Shown: in pieces, positions 19,101 through 32,955 of the stretch
How positions within the stretch are numbered: position 1 is the stretch's first letter
How the letters are laid out: each line of letters starts with the position of its first letter
Assembly: GCA_013396755.1 (NCBI GenBank)
Contig: VWZF01003587.1
Span: 62,870 to 126,869 of the forward strand
Reading direction: 5' to 3'
DNA: 64,000 nt
Source: Sclerurus mexicanus
Taxonomy: Eukaryota > Chordata > Aves > Passeriformes > Furnariidae
The notes under the pieces: generated by a model
Told to the model about the DNA's origin: nothing
Databases searched by the model: none
Seen by the model: only the letters and a program-made list of their open reading frames with translations
Position numbers and translations under genes: made by a program

Positions 19101-22100
19101 TTCCCCAGAGGTTGTAGCCAGGATTATGCAACTGTTCTCTCAGAACTAGGCCTGGGTTCATATCTGCTGATCACCAAAGAACATTACATAGCCCCGTACT
19201 TTAAAGCAAATTTTAAGTCCCTTGCTCAGGAATCACAGTCTTAGAAGGCTTTCCTTGTGAGTCATGTTCATTTTGCATAAAGCAAAAATATGGGGCAATT
19301 TCCACTTTAGGCTGGACTTTATGGCAAGCAAAGAGAGATGAACTGTTGAGACCAAGTCCAAATCTATGTAATCTGTGCATTGGTTTTGAAGGGATCAGCA
19401 GCAGCTTCTGTCTGTATTAACTTACTCTCTTTGATCTACAAGAGAAATGAACTTATTGATTTTCGTGGTCTTGTACCTGTAGCTGTGTGATCTTTGGAGT
19501 GAGCCTCAGAATGAGTGTCACAGAGATTATTGAGGATGGTCCTCAGGATCTGTCCTACAGAACACAGAGGTGCAGAGAGGGTTCTGCTGATGTTTGGTGC
19601 CTTTCTGTGTCATTCCTTATATGCATTAGTCCTTCCCCTGAGTGAAAACTGCCCCCAGCAATATATTCTAATGATTCTCTTTTCCAAAGAAATTGTAAAT
19701 AAATAAATAAACTTAAAAATCCCATGACAGTTTTTCTAAGCAGTATGTCATGGTTTCTGACTATTTCTATTTGGCTACAGACCTTAACTGAGGAAACTTA
19801 AGCAATAATATATCAGAAGATAATGATTTGTTCTTGTTTCTCATAATTGGATCTTATTCTAAAAGAGCAGGAAAAGTCAATCCTTTGTGTGCGTGTAAAT
19901 AGAGAACTTACATATCCTATTTGATGTGGTGCAAGGGCTTATTGCTGTGTTTTTTTGACAGTAGAGCTGTATCCTGGTTATTTACTGTATCCCCCTTACC
20001 ATTAGAACTTTCAAAGGTGCAGATACTTCATGAAGAAGGCCGTGGAAGATAGTATTGACATGAGACTGTGGTTGCCACAAGTTCTGCCATGTGCGACTTG
20101 GGTTGTCACTACAGGGGCACACAAAGTGAATGAAGACATAAGTAGCATATAAGTAGCTTTTTTTTTTTTTCCTTTATTTTCATCTAAATAGGGAATATTT
20201 TGTTTTTGTAATCTTACTATCTCAGAACCTTGTGCTACAGGAGGATGTGATGAATACTGGGAAGTGAAGAGTCTTTATGCATTGCTGTATAGAGAGAGCT
20301 CACAGAACTAGTCGAAAACTTATAAATACCACAAACCTTCAAAATAACAATTTTGCATTGCTTTCAGTAGGACCAGAATTGTTCTGAAAGTTGGCTATCA
20401 GTCAGTCCAAGACTTTATAGATTCTCCTTGGCAGTTCCATGGCAATGTCTGTGACTCTGCTGTGGTCTGAGCACTGGAACTGACCAAGTTCTTGTGTTTT
20501 TTTTTGTATAGGTTGGGAATCTGTGCCCCTGCTACAGAATGTGTTCTTCCCTGATCCAATAGAAAAATGAGTGGTTTGGTTTCCTGCTTCCCTGATCCTG
20601 CAGTGGAGCCTGCCCCACTTGGCTTCAGCCTCAGTTTTGTGCTGTGAGGATGGTTGTCCACATCTGTCTGGAGAGGTTGGGAGCGTGGAAATGTTGTGAA
20701 TAAGTCCAAAATATAGATCAGCAAGTATGAGAGAGCAGAAGGAACATCTCATATTTTTGTGAGGGAATGATAAATTAAATGAAGTATGCTGTTGGGTGTG
20801 TATATAAATATGTATAGAGACTTTATATATCTCCTATGTTTGATTATGGCTATAAACCCCATAACTAGGTAGGAAAGCAACTTTGATATTTCCTCTCAGA
20901 ATCTTTCTGTTAAAGAAGGTATTCCTTTGCTGAAATTGGAGCTGGAGAAACTTCCTGGGAAAATGTCTGAAATATCTCACTAATACTTTCCTAGTGGTGT
21001 TTTTTATTGTTTGAAATGAAGTTGCACATCAATGATTTAGACAGCAGAAACTTTCAAAATGAGGACTTTGTGCCCTCTTCTTACCCTTATAGGGAAGAAA
21101 TGAAAAGTGAATGTTACACGACTGGAACTCGTTTAGTTTGGCTTTGTTCTGTTTTAATTCAGGATGACTTATTTTTAAGGCCTGTAAAAATGTCTGTGCT
21201 TCACAACCACGTCAACCAGAGGAGAAAAGACTTTCACTGGGACCTTCAGTGCCTACAGGGATGTAGGCACATGTGGATCCTGTGGATCTTGGATTATGGC
21301 AGAGCATTTTGGCAGCTGTTCTTTCCCATGAAGCAGCAATAAGGGTGTTGCAACATCAAGATTGTCAGTTTTGTTCTTGTTTGGTTGGTGTTTTTGTTGT
21401 GTGTGTTTTGTTTGTTTTTGTTACTTGGATTTTTTTAATCAAACACCCAAACTATAAGGATGGTGCAAATATTTTAAAGAGAAACATCTTATATCATGGT
21501 ATATTGTCTCTAAAAATATGTTTTTTTCCTTTCTCCCACAAAAGATGGGCAATGTGGTGATTCTTTCATCTCTGCAAAACGCTTGTATCTTCTTAAAACT
21601 GAAAAGATATGAGGAGTTCGTGTCATCTTTCTTTGGGAGATGAGTTTGAATCCCTACCCATTCTAGTTGTTACTTGAGTTATCTTTGGTCAGCCCTGTTT
21701 TCTGTAGATTTTGTTCCTAAACTAGCTGCAAATAGGAACAGGTTAATATGTATTATGCTAAGGATTTTCTTCTTGTGAAGCCAAATTCTGTTAGTGTCTT
21801 CCCTTTCCTAGGCTATATATTTATTGTAGGATCAACAGAAGAGATCATGTCTGTATACGCAGCTCTTTTCTCAACACACTTTCTCCTAGGATCCAGTTTG
21901 TGAGGTTGGGCTTTACATAGTAATGTCTTTTAATGTGTGAAGGAATTGGTATATGGTCTATGCAGCAGAAGCTGTAAACCTCAACTCCTGTCACCCATCA
22001 GCTGGAGCAGTGAATACAAATGAGCTCTAAGAGAGGCAAAGAGGGGAGGTGAATGTTAAAAATTTAAATATCAACTGTCAGCTAACTCAGTTGGACTGGA

Positions 22101-25100
22101 ACCAGTTAGGAGATGCTGACACAGAAGGGATGCTGGAAAGGAGGTGATCATAATGAGAAAATGAGAGGTGATCTCTGAGCAGCAGCCAGAGAAAATCCAT
22201 ACTGAAGGACCTCAGAAGGTCACCAATCCATCAGGAGCTAACCAGCTTATAAATGGTGCTAACATTTCTATTGTATGTGCAAATGTTGAAAATGTCAGTT
22301 GCCACAATTAGCAGTGCAATTTACTTGTGCAAACTGATAAAACACAATAGGGAATATCCAGTTAATATAATGGTTTCATTCAGTCCTCTAATGAAAAGAA
22401 ATCTTTCCACTCAAGATCAGTAGTTGGATTAGATGCTTTCTTATACAGTGATGAAACAATAATACTGAGTGCTGTAAGAAAGGCTTTCTTAGGTGAAATG
22501 TAATTTGAATTGTAGTAGTTGTAGGATTCCTTTAAATATTTTAGTACCTAATAAATATTCCAGCAACAATCTAGATGAATTTTAACAGAGTGTCTTGCTG
22601 GTACTACTCATGCTAATTTACAAGATTTACAGCAATTACCATTCCTGAAAGCTGAAAAATAGTGAGTTATTTCATGAACGCATAAAACAAGGCCTTTGAA
22701 AAGATTTAACAGGACTCGTAAAATGAAATATTTGCCTCAGATATAATTTGAGGCACATACAAAATTAAAGTGCACCGTCATTCCTGACATTCATAAAAAT
22801 AAATTATTGTGTATTGTTTCCGTCTCTGTATTTCTGAATACAGATCAGTATGAAAGGAATTAGATACTGTCATTCTCTTGTTTCTGAGGGTGTTGGGAGT
22901 TTTCTGTGTGCACATCCAAATAACCAATTAACCTTGGAACTGAAGAAGCCCGTCTCATAACTTTATGTGTGGAAAAGCAGAAAGATCAGCCATTTAAGGA
23001 ACTGGAACTTTTTGTAAAAAATATATTAATAAATCTGATTCAAATTTTATTGGTATTTCCTTATGTTCCTTAGGGCACCTAACCTTCAGTCATTTTAGCA
23101 GAGTCATGTTTTGTAGGGATTTTTCCTTTTAAAGCAGAAGCAGAGGGGCAGCAGATGAGAAGGAGTTCACAGTGTTTCAGTGCAGAGGTCAAAACTTGAT
23201 TTTAATGAAATCAGTGAGGAGAAAAAATCTATTGCTTACTGATAAAGGTTTTATTTATCACCAGCATTTGGGTAGAAATTAATTTTGAGGGTTTAACTGA
23301 AAGGGTTTGTATGTGCTCTTGCCTCCCACTGGTGTTTATTCTCTTGTTAAATTTCTCTATATACACATACTATCTTTGTACATCATATGGTACTTGGTAA
23401 ATACTGCTTTTTTCCTATCTCATTTAGGGATCTCATACTGACCACTATGACTTGAGTTCACAGTTTTTTAAATTGTAAATCTGTGTTTTGTAATTTTATA
23501 TCAAGTCTCTGATATTCTGTACTACCATAGAAATTATCTCAAAATGGTGTGCTTTTACATAGTGCCATCTATAAATGGCAAAATGCCATAATTAAACTTA
23601 TATAAAGACATATAAACTTATTTAAGTTCAGTGGGGAAAAAGCTTTCTTGGTAGTGCTTCATAAGCTGGAAGTTTATAGTTAAATAATATCTTTAGAACA
23701 ACTCTGTAAACTATACTAGGTATAAATCTGTGTAAGTTAAGTTCTCTACTAAGCCAGTTTTTGTTAAAATTAGGTAGTTTGAGAAAACAATAACCAGCAT
23801 ATCACGTGGTTTTTGCCCACACATCTAAGATGTTTTTAACCTTTTTAAACTCAGGTAGAGAATTAAAAGAAGTAGTAAACTAGTTCACCACAATTCCAAA
23901 GCAGGAAACAAATGGAAACAAATGGAAAATGGCAGTGTGGATTAAGCCAACCACAAATACATGACAAACCATGAGATACATAGCTGTAATTGTGCAAGTG
24001 TAAGCATGAAACTCATAAAATTTATCTCAGGCCCTGACAGCCCATGGGGATAATTTAGTTGTATAATTTAGCCATTTTTTTCCCCTCAGGTGTTCAAAAA
24101 CATGCTTTGTGCTGCAAAGCAGCAGTTCCACACCATGCCAGGAAATAAACTACATGTTTTTGTTACAAATTATGTCCTTTTAATAGGAATATACTGATAA
24201 ATAAGTAGAAATTAAAATTGATAAAGTCATGAAACATTCAGCAAGGCCAAATGAGGTTGCTTTCTCTAAGAAAGAATGGAGACTTGAAGACTGTTTCTGT
24301 TTGCGTTCTTCAGCTGCTCTGCTTGCAAACAGCCTTGTACATAAGCTGTTTTGAATGTTGCCTCATGAGTCTGTACTGACAATAATCACAAGGAATTCCT
24401 AAATTTATATGTAATGTGCCACGCTGGGATTTTGAATTGGCTTTTGTGCAGTTTAATTAGACTGCTCTTTTCCTTCTCATTTCCATGTATGTATGTATGT
24501 ATTTATATACACCACTGCTGTGTGTACAATTTTCCTTGCAGCTGTTTGCAAACGATGCAGAATGAGCATCCCAAAAGCACGTTTAAACTGCAGGATGAAA
24601 GAGAGGATCTTGCTATTAAGTTCTCAAGTGGTAGAGAGAGAGCCGAGTGGTAGCCTGGCTGTGAGCAGTGTTCATGACTGCTTCTGGTCTAAACATGAGT
24701 GTCTCCAGCTTGTGCTTGACAGACCCAAAACTTCGTGGTTATTCCCACAACTTAGTCCGAACACACCACTTGCCTGGTGTTCCCTTAATTCAACCATTGG
24801 CAAAGAGACTCCTTTCTGAAACTGGAAGAAGCAGGATTGAGATCGGAGGATCATTTTTGCCACGGTGTGCTGAAAGACCAGGCAGTTCCAGGGTAGTGAG
24901 CAGAGTTCCTGCCCTTCTGGGTTGATGAGAAGAACTCGGTCCTGGCAAGCTCAGGACGTGTGGGTGCTCTTTCATGTCCAAAGCAAGGTTTTTTTACCAT
25001 CTGGATGGACATAAGTTGTTATTTTCTTTATATACTCTGAACATGCAGAGAAAGCAGCGTGTTATAATTAAAGTTGGGTTGAATTTTGTATTTTCATAAA

Positions 25101-25330
25101 GATTTATTCATGCTGTGTGTGAAGTTATGTAGAATAATTTAATGCAAGCCTTTTCTTTTTTGACTGCTGAAGTATCTTTAGTCATGAAGTAAATCTGGTA
25201 AGTTATTCATAGGTTATAACTATTCCTGAAAATGGGTGCAAAATAAGGGAGTGTAGGATAAGGAAATAAAAAATAAACCAACCTTTCAAAATCAGCTTAA
25301 ATTAAAAAACATATGTGTACATATCTTCAG
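10137..25330. other. Intergenic desert upstream of COX7C
   Basis: About 15 kb of AT-rich DNA with no coding gene that I can support. Open frames up to 143 codons (for example 17463-17894 minus and 20402-20752 minus) lack any recognisable domain or splice context. Small structures include an imperfect direct repeat near 10706-10762, two copies of AAAAGATATTTGAGAAA at 18313-18348 and a cluster of inverted repeats at 18857-18906. No CR1 or LTR sequence was recognised here. Confidence 0.6.
10706..10762. repeat. Short imperfect tandem repeat
   Basis: TGGAATTATTCACA occurs twice, with a related partial copy (GGAATTATTCAATTATTCAAA) between, within about 55 bp. No function is evident. Confidence 0.7.
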
Positions 25331-25545
25331 GACAAGGAAAAAGTGGACATGCTGGAGAGTCCAGCAAAGGGCTATAATGATGAGGATGATGATGAAGGAG
25401 TTGGAATACCTCTTCTATGAGGGAAGTCTGAGATCTGGGCTTGCTGGCATGCAGAGAAGGTCCAGGGGAAACTCGTGAATGTGTACAAAGGAGGGTAGAC
25501 TATGAAGCCAGACTCTCTTCAGTGATGCCCAGTGACAGAATAGAA
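25331..25545 (+). mobile_element. Old CR1 LINE fragment (end of ORF2 / 3' region)
   Basis: Diverged matches to the CR1 block that precedes the 3' end: AAGTGGACATGCTGGAGAG, GTCCAGCAAAGGGC, ATACCTCTTCTATGAGG, TCTTCAGTGATGCCCAGTGACAG. It lacks the tail. The internal (GAT)n-like expansion ATGATGAGGATGATGATGAAGG is unusual for CR1. The sense strand is plus. Confidence 0.75.
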
Positions 25546-28500
25546 TGAATTATGTAAATTTAATTAATTGTAAAAGTATCCCATAGCATTACTATATAAT
25601 TATGTTACTTAAATACCTTAATGATTTTTTTGTTGCGTGTCTGCATGCTTGTCTTTCCCTGGTTTCATTTGAGATCAGAATACCATCGATTTACTATTGT
25701 AAAATTTTTGACTTTGAAATAGCAGGTGCTGTTAGTTGTTCATGCAGGGATTAATCCAGGGTTAAAAGGGTTTGGAGTTTCTTTAGGACTGGGAAACAGG
25801 TCAGTCTGACTAAGCGAGGAAAGTACAGACAGATTGAAGGGAAAAAACATTCATGGTTGTGAATGTTTCCCAGCCAGGTATCAAATGGTTACATGTTGGA
25901 GATTTCTTTGCAATTTTAACCTGTTTTAATTTTTGATTGATATCTCAGCTTTTATATTAGGAGGCAGCGGGAGGGAAAAAACTCTCAGGGTGTGAGAGCT
26001 AATACAAATAAAATTCTTATAACGGAGAGGAAATTAATGTTAAAGGCAATGGAGAAGATACTATCACCAACTATCCGTAAATGCCCAAATCCCTCTTTGT
26101 AGCTTGGTTTTTTGTTTTTTTTTTTATGTTTGTTTTGCATTTACATTTCATAGTTCTCAATAAAATTAAGTGTGACTGAATTGATATTTCAAGCCTGTTT
26201 TCCTTAGCCAGAGGAAATTCAATTAACAGCAAGGACAGAGGAAAAAAATAACAAATAATTATGGCCCTTCTTTTTAGCTTCTTTTTTTTAAAATGTAGAT
26301 TTATCTTCAGTGAAACTAGATTTCAAAGAAAGATGTTGGACACTTAAGGAGCTTGTAACTAACATCTCCAGCTGGTTTGACTGATTTTGTGTTAAATAAA
26401 TTGGGCTTTGCAATTTTATAACTGCAGTGGGTCCTTTTTGCTAATTTATTGGAATGATACTCCCTTTTTGCTTTACACATTTTTAAAGCTATTATTTATG
26501 GTTGAAATGTTTTCAGCATCAGGACTGTGTTTAATTCTTTATGTTTCATAGACCAGCTTTAGTGTCTTGGCATGACATTGATAATATGCATTTCAGTGCC
26601 TTTTTGCTTCTGGAAATGAAGTTTGAATGAATTAAAAAGTAAACAAAAGAACTGAAAATGAGATCCGGCACAGCATGAAAAAGAAGGAAGCTTCTCTTGA
26701 AGAAGGCAAGAAAACTGAGAACAGAAAGATGGTAAAACGAAAGAATCCAGATTACTTGGGCTGGAGGGAAGACATCAAACCTGTTAGTATATAAATGTAA
26801 TTGCTCCATGACACAAATAATCTGTTTTTAAGGATGTGGCAAAAATTACTGGCATGAAGAAGTATTCCCATGTTTTCTCATATCCTTATGGATGTTTTCT
26901 TTCTCAAGAGTGCGACTGACATTCTTATATGTGGCATTAAGTATGAAATTATCCATTGTCATAAACTTATTTAAACTGTGCTTGTGCATAGACTGGACTA
27001 AAGACATGGAAGATCTGTGAGGTCATTAAGGATTTCACTGGTTTATTTATGAGAGTAAAGACTGGAAGTGAGATCTGGTATACTCTGCCAGGTCTGCAGT
27101 CTGAATGAGCTCTTGGGGGCTTCAAAAATGCAGCAAAGGTTTTGTTTGGTTTGTTTTTTGTGGGTATTTTATATTTTATTTATTTTTCAAGTAAAGAAGG
27201 CAATCCTGTCAGGTTCTCTGCAAAATGCTCATAGAAATTTGGAATTAGTTGATAACTCATCCAGTATAAATATGGCAAATTTCTGGGGAGCCTTAGTTCA
27301 GGAGTGAACTTTCCAAAAATTGTATTGATACCAAGGGAATTTTGACGGGTTAAGGGATGAAAATTGATTCCCAGTGTAAAGGTAACAAGTAATTATTACC
27401 TTTTGTTTGTTTGTTTGTTTTTGGGGTTTTGTTTGTTTGTTTTTCTTTTCTTTTTTTTTTTAAGTACTTTTCACAGCAAGGGTAGGACAAAAACAGACTG
27501 GAAAAAATGCAAGTTCTGGACCCGTTTTGAAGTGATAAGAATTTTGCCAGTACTGGCAAGATCTTACCCCAGACATTCAATTTGTGAGATGATTGGCAAA
27601 TCATGAAAGAAATATGAACCTCCTAGGTAAACTTGTGTTTGCAGAATGGTTTATTTTCAATATATATGTGTTGATTAGCATAATCTAGTTGTGCATCTTT
27701 TTCTCTTGAAGGCTGTTAGAGTTTAGAATTTGCACTAGAAGAGGTCTGGAAGTATCTCATCTTCTGCAGGACCTTGTTCTAGTCATAACTTCTTGTATTT
27801 CCAATATTAATTGCAGGTTGTCTGAATGGTTTACTTATTGTCTTAATTTCTATTGGTAAGTTCCTGTGGCATAACATGATGGTATTGCCATCACTGCTAG
27901 TTGCCAGAGAAATTAAGAACAGTAAGTTAATATTAAAAATGTGTTTCATATATTACAGAGGATAGAGCTTTGAGATGAAATCTTTGATCCCCTGTCAGTG
28001 GGACAGACAGCCAGTGGGGATTGTTCATAGTTCACTTTCTGGTCCTTTTGGACTTGTTTAACCTGGATTCCTGAGGAAGTAGCAGCAATGCTAAATAGCT
28101 CAGGCAGTGTCTTGGAAATGTGCTTCTCTGGTGTGACTGGTGGTGTCTGCTTGGGCAGCATTACATAGGTGAGATTAGCCATGTTCATGACATCTGCATT
28201 ATATTTTGTTTCATGCCACGGGCAGGTTGAATTTTTGATTTTGTTTAATGCTTTGTGGAGGGAGACGCAGCAGGGAATGATGATGTTTTGTTAGCTGCAC
28301 TGGGAGAGAAGGAGGGAGGAGGAAAAAACAACGGGTTTGGAAACCAGTCTAAATATTTCATCCTTTCATCCTTCCCCGCCCGCAAAGGGAGAAGTGGATG
28401 CACATCTTATGGAGCTTAAATGAGTTTGCTCGGAAATAAGTGAGTGTTGCTTTACAGAGAGCGCTTCCTGGGCATCAGTGTAAGTAATAGAAACTCGTCA

Positions 28501-31291
28501 CTGCTAACAGCAGTAATTTTTAGAGAGGGGGAATATTACAGATAGGACAATTGCAATTATCTGGAGAGATTTCCCACCTCAGCCTCAGCTTGAGTGTTTT
28601 TTTCCAGAAAGATGTTTTCTCTCTGCCTGAAACAATGACAGTTCATCCTTGTCCTAAATGTAATAATTGAGTTTCTTTTCCATTTATATGCACAGGGAAC
28701 CTGCATCTGCAAAGATTCATTTCTCTGTAGGTATTTGTTGTCCATCTCCTTCCTTTCTGCTGGACGTAGACTTACCTGGGAGCAGAGGCTGGGATTGGTT
28801 CTATTCTGTGCTGCCACACAGTTGAGGATGATCTTGTGGCAGCACTGGATGAAGAAAGGCAAGCAGGATAAACCTCTGGTTTGCAGGGGTGGCAGTGGTT
28901 ATAGCTGGGGAGTCTGAGTGTTAAGAGCAAGCAGATTTTGCACTGCAGATAAGACAGCGTGGAGCTCTGTGTAAAGAGATGGTTTGGATGGAGTATTTAA
29001 GCAAGGATCTAACTTCTTCATTCCCTATAGAGATTCAGATTCAGTTGCCATAGTTTGACTAGTGCTGTTCATAGACACCCCAACTCAGGGCCTCCCAAAG
29101 AACAAAGATAAAAAAAAATCAAGGCTAGGAAGTATGTAAAAAAAACCACCAAAAAACCACAACAAACCCAAAAACACAAGAAACTTAAAATTGTGCCGGT
29201 TTCATTCCTTTGCAGTTACTTTTTATTTTTTTTCCCTGCAGCTTTTCATAATCTTGTTTTGTCACTGCTTTGGAATTAACAAGGTCTCTGAAGAGAGATC
29301 ACCCAGGGTACCATCCAGTTGCAGCCCTTTGGTCTTGACAAATGTAGGAGATTTTAAGAACAGGTTAAATAAGTTTTGTATGAGAATTCATGCCATTTTC
29401 CCTGCTCCTGGGCAAGGAGGTGCCTTCAGTGGCCTCTGAAACTCCTTCCATCCTTCTTCCTCAATTCTTTAGTTTGTGGGGCAGTGACTCATTTCTTTGT
29501 CCCTCCTGGCAGGTTGTGAAGCTCCTGATCCCTTTCAGGATGCTGTGATGGTAGCACACAGGTCCTTACCTCACCTCTGGAAGGTCTGTGTTCTCACTAG
29601 AGTTGTGATAGACTTTGCCATTGGTCACGAGGCTTTTGCAGTGCAGTGTTTGCCTGAGAGAAAAGCAAGTGGAATAAAAATACAAACTTTGCTGGAAAGT
29701 ACCCACTTGAGATCTCGAAGTCAGATTTTCATCAGTTTTTACTTGTGTAGTGGAGCGTTTTTGGCTGTTCTTGAGTGAGCCTCAACCAAGAGTTTGTGTC
29801 TCCACAGCACTGAGGAGAATTCTGTGAAGATACAAATCTAGTCTGAGAGTTATGTTTATTAGCCAGGTGTAGTGCTTGAGCTAATAAGCCTTCCTCTCAC
29901 TTGGAGATGGCAGATTTATACAGGCTGTGCTGTTCAACTCTGGGTCTTAAGATGCCTTCATATTTTTGGTTTTTAGTCTTATTGGTTCTAAACAACAACG
30001 TAAATCATTTTACGGTGGTACCAAAGGAAACATCCAGACTTATTGCTTTCCTTGTGAGGTGTGCCAGTTATCTTATGGTGTTTGAGGCTCCTAAAGATTA
30101 TTATGATTGATTATATTTAGGCAACTGACCCATGTGATTTATATTTACCTTTTTATTGTGTTGGGAATAGTGTCAGACCACAATATCAAAAAGCCATAAG
30201 CATCTCTTTTAACCCCATCCTGCCAGCCTTCAGCCTCCCTTGTTGCTTTTCTTCTCAGTGAAGGAATAAACCCTCTGAGAAGCCAGATTTTCAGCCATCG
30301 ATTTTCCTTCCCTCTCCCCATAGGCAAACCTAGATTAGCTGATCCATTCACCAAATGCTGCCTTTGTTCTACATTTTTTCCAAGAAGAATTTCCTGATGC
30401 AATTGTTAACAAGTTTTTACATTTCATGTAGTTTCCCTCATGAAAAAAAAAGTCCTGCTCTTTGCTATAATCTTTCCCTGTCCTCATATTTTTTATTTCT
30501 AAGGACACAGAGGTAAGTGTTTGCTGGATTTTTGTTTTGTTTTAATGTTTTTTTTTTTTCTTTTTAACAGAAGGATTATCCATTCTTTGTATAACTGCAA
30601 AACTTCTGTTTCTACCAGCAAGAAATGGGAAGGTGAATTGTTGCATTTGTGTGATCACTGTGAGCAGATTTTCTGATTGAAATGTCACACTGATCTTTTT
30701 GTGTTAAAAGATTTTTCTTCAGGTGTGTGATGAGGTCAGGATTCTTCAGGCAGTGTTTCTTAAGGGCTGCTGTTAATCTGTGCTGCTTCTGTCCTGCTTG
30801 CAGAAAGCATAAAGGGTCAGAAGTTGCTTTGCAAGGACTGTCATGTCATTTAAAGCAACATTAATTCTCCCTAGTCTGTAACAAGTGCTTTTCTCCTACA
30901 CCCATGTTGTTAGTGCAGTAGATGTTTCTGGTTTGCTGTGGAGTGCTTTCAGAATCTGGTATCATCAGACAATTGGTGGCTACTGAAAATACCCTGGTAT
31001 TTCCAACACTGCCTCTGATTTTTCATAAACACATTTTCGGAGACACCTGAGTCTTAATGAAAAACAGGGACTGTGGAGTATTTGTTGTGATGCTTGTTTT
31101 GAAGGGAAAGTGTAATTAAAAGGGAAAATACAAAGAAATGTTAAATAAAAGGGGTATTTTTTCATAAAGTGTGTGTGTGTACTGATCTTCATTCCCAGTC
31201 AATGAGGAAAAGTTGTTGTCATTCTTGGTCACAGGTAGGTAGTTATTTTATTATTTGTGTGGCTTGTAATACAGGAAGAAAATTGCATTTC
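25546..31291. other. Intergenic DNA, no gene seen
   Basis: AT-rich sequence with a GTTT/T-rich simple repeat at 27402-27465 and an A/C-rich tract at 29108-29180. The open frames are short and unrecognised. Confidence 0.6.
27402..27465. repeat. (GTTT)n / poly-T simple repeat
   Basis: Repeated TTTG units interrupted by GGGG and followed by a T run. Low-complexity sequence. Confidence 0.85.
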
Positions 31292-31400
31292 AGGCCAGGT
31301 TGGAGCAGCCTGGGCTAGTGCAAGGTGTCGCTGCCCATGGCAGGGGCTAGAACAAGATGAGCTTTAAGGTCCCTTCCAACCCAAACCATTCTGGGATTCC
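31292..31400 (+). mobile_element. CR1 LINE 3' end fragment
   Basis: GGCCAGGTTGGAGCAGCCTGG, TGCCCATGGCAGGGG, GAGCTTTAAGGTCCCTTCCA, then CCATTCTGGGATTCCT, a CR1 tail. Strongly 5'-truncated. Confidence 0.92.
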
Positions 31401-32955
31401 TCTTGGCCATCTATTTGAGTCAATTATGCACCTAACTGCTTTGAAAATTTGGTCTGAAGCTAAAATGAAGTAGATTTATTAAAAAACACAGGAGTTCCGT
31501 AATTCTGTTTAGCAATGTTGAAATGTCTGTCTCTAAGGCGATTTGCAAGCAGAGAAAACTTTTCATAGGCCCTTGCCTTCCTTTTTGTGCTATTTTTAGC
31601 AATTCTGACTTTAGGTAATGAGTGAAGAGGGCATGGTCATGAGAGAACCAGACTGCTGTAAAATTAAATTTGTACCTTCAAGAATGAGAGCAAGTAATTT
31701 TTCCAGTACCAGGGCTGTTGATTTCTGTGGAGTGGATTTCCACAGGGGAGTGACTACTCCAGATTGCGACCTGGGCTTGTGTTGGCTCCCTAAAAGACAC
31801 CTCTTTTTGCCTCGTTTTGTTGAAGGCAGAAAAAATGGGTGCTATATTATCCACTGGTCTGACCCTGTCAATCATTTGCTGTGGTCTTATGCAGCCCTGT
31901 GCATTGCCAAGTGAACATGAGCAGTATTTTCTATGCATTTAGTTTTAGTGAAAAAGAGAAAACTGAACTACAGATAAGGTGTTTGAAATTCCAGCTAGAT
32001 CCACTTTATTGATCCAGGTAAAACCTGGTGATTAAGAGCACAATTCACTTTGCCTTCTCTCAGATTCTCAGTTCTGACTTTATTGCTGGCTTCTAAAATG
32101 TTATTAGAGACACAGAAAGCTTTTCTCATGTGTTACCGTTTCTAAAAAATGAATTACAGAATTCTGGAGCTTCAGACCCTTTTATGGTTTCGGCGTTGCA
32201 AAGTTCTTTGAAAAGTTTTTCCAGAAATGTGTGTCTTGAGTGTTTTTACTGCTGGGTGTAGTGTGATGTACCACAGAGACACAAGTGTACAGGTGCTGTT
32301 GTTTCCAGGGTTTTTTTTTGACTTTTCATTGTAGGTTTGGTGGTTTGTTTTTCCTTTTTTTTTTTAAGAAGCTCTTTATATTGTGCAAAAGCCCATCACA
32401 GCTTTACAGCCTACAGGTACCCAAAATAGAGAGAAAACTTGCTTTAGGGCATAGAGAGGCATGTGCAGGGGAGTGCAATTGCACGTAATGTCCTTTCACA
32501 GTTTAAAATTATAATTCCAGATCCACAGGTTAGCTCTGCTTTATTTTCAGAAGGTGCTAAATTTCTTCTTTCATAGAAATCACAAATGGATATTTTGTTG
32601 AACCATTAAAGAATAATGTTTTCGTTTTTACCCTCTTGTGTTGGTGCTGTGTTTGCTCTCTTGGAATTGTATCCTATTTGATCTTTTTCCTTGTCCCACC
32701 CATATTTTACATCTGAAAAGTACTGGGAGAGAGAGTAGAGGCAGAAATGTGCTCAGTGAGGAGCCAGAACTGTGGAACAAGTCATTGGAAAGAAGAGGGA
32801 GAGAAAAGGAGATAAATGAACCAGACAGAGATGCAATTTTAAAATCTATTAAATACAGATGTGGCTGTGATGAAACCAAGGAAAAGAAAGTATTTCTTCC
32901 ACATGGGGCTTATCTTAAGATTAATTAACTGCTTGTTGCTTAAAATTCCTGAGAG
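31401..32955. other. Intergenic DNA, no gene seen
   Basis: No repeat or gene recognised apart from short poly-T runs near 32310-32370. Confidence 0.6.

Noticed and set aside
20402..20752. Two overlapping minus-strand frames of 108-116 codons
   Set aside because: Different frames of the same stretch, with no recognisable protein and no sign of splicing or a retrocopy tail.
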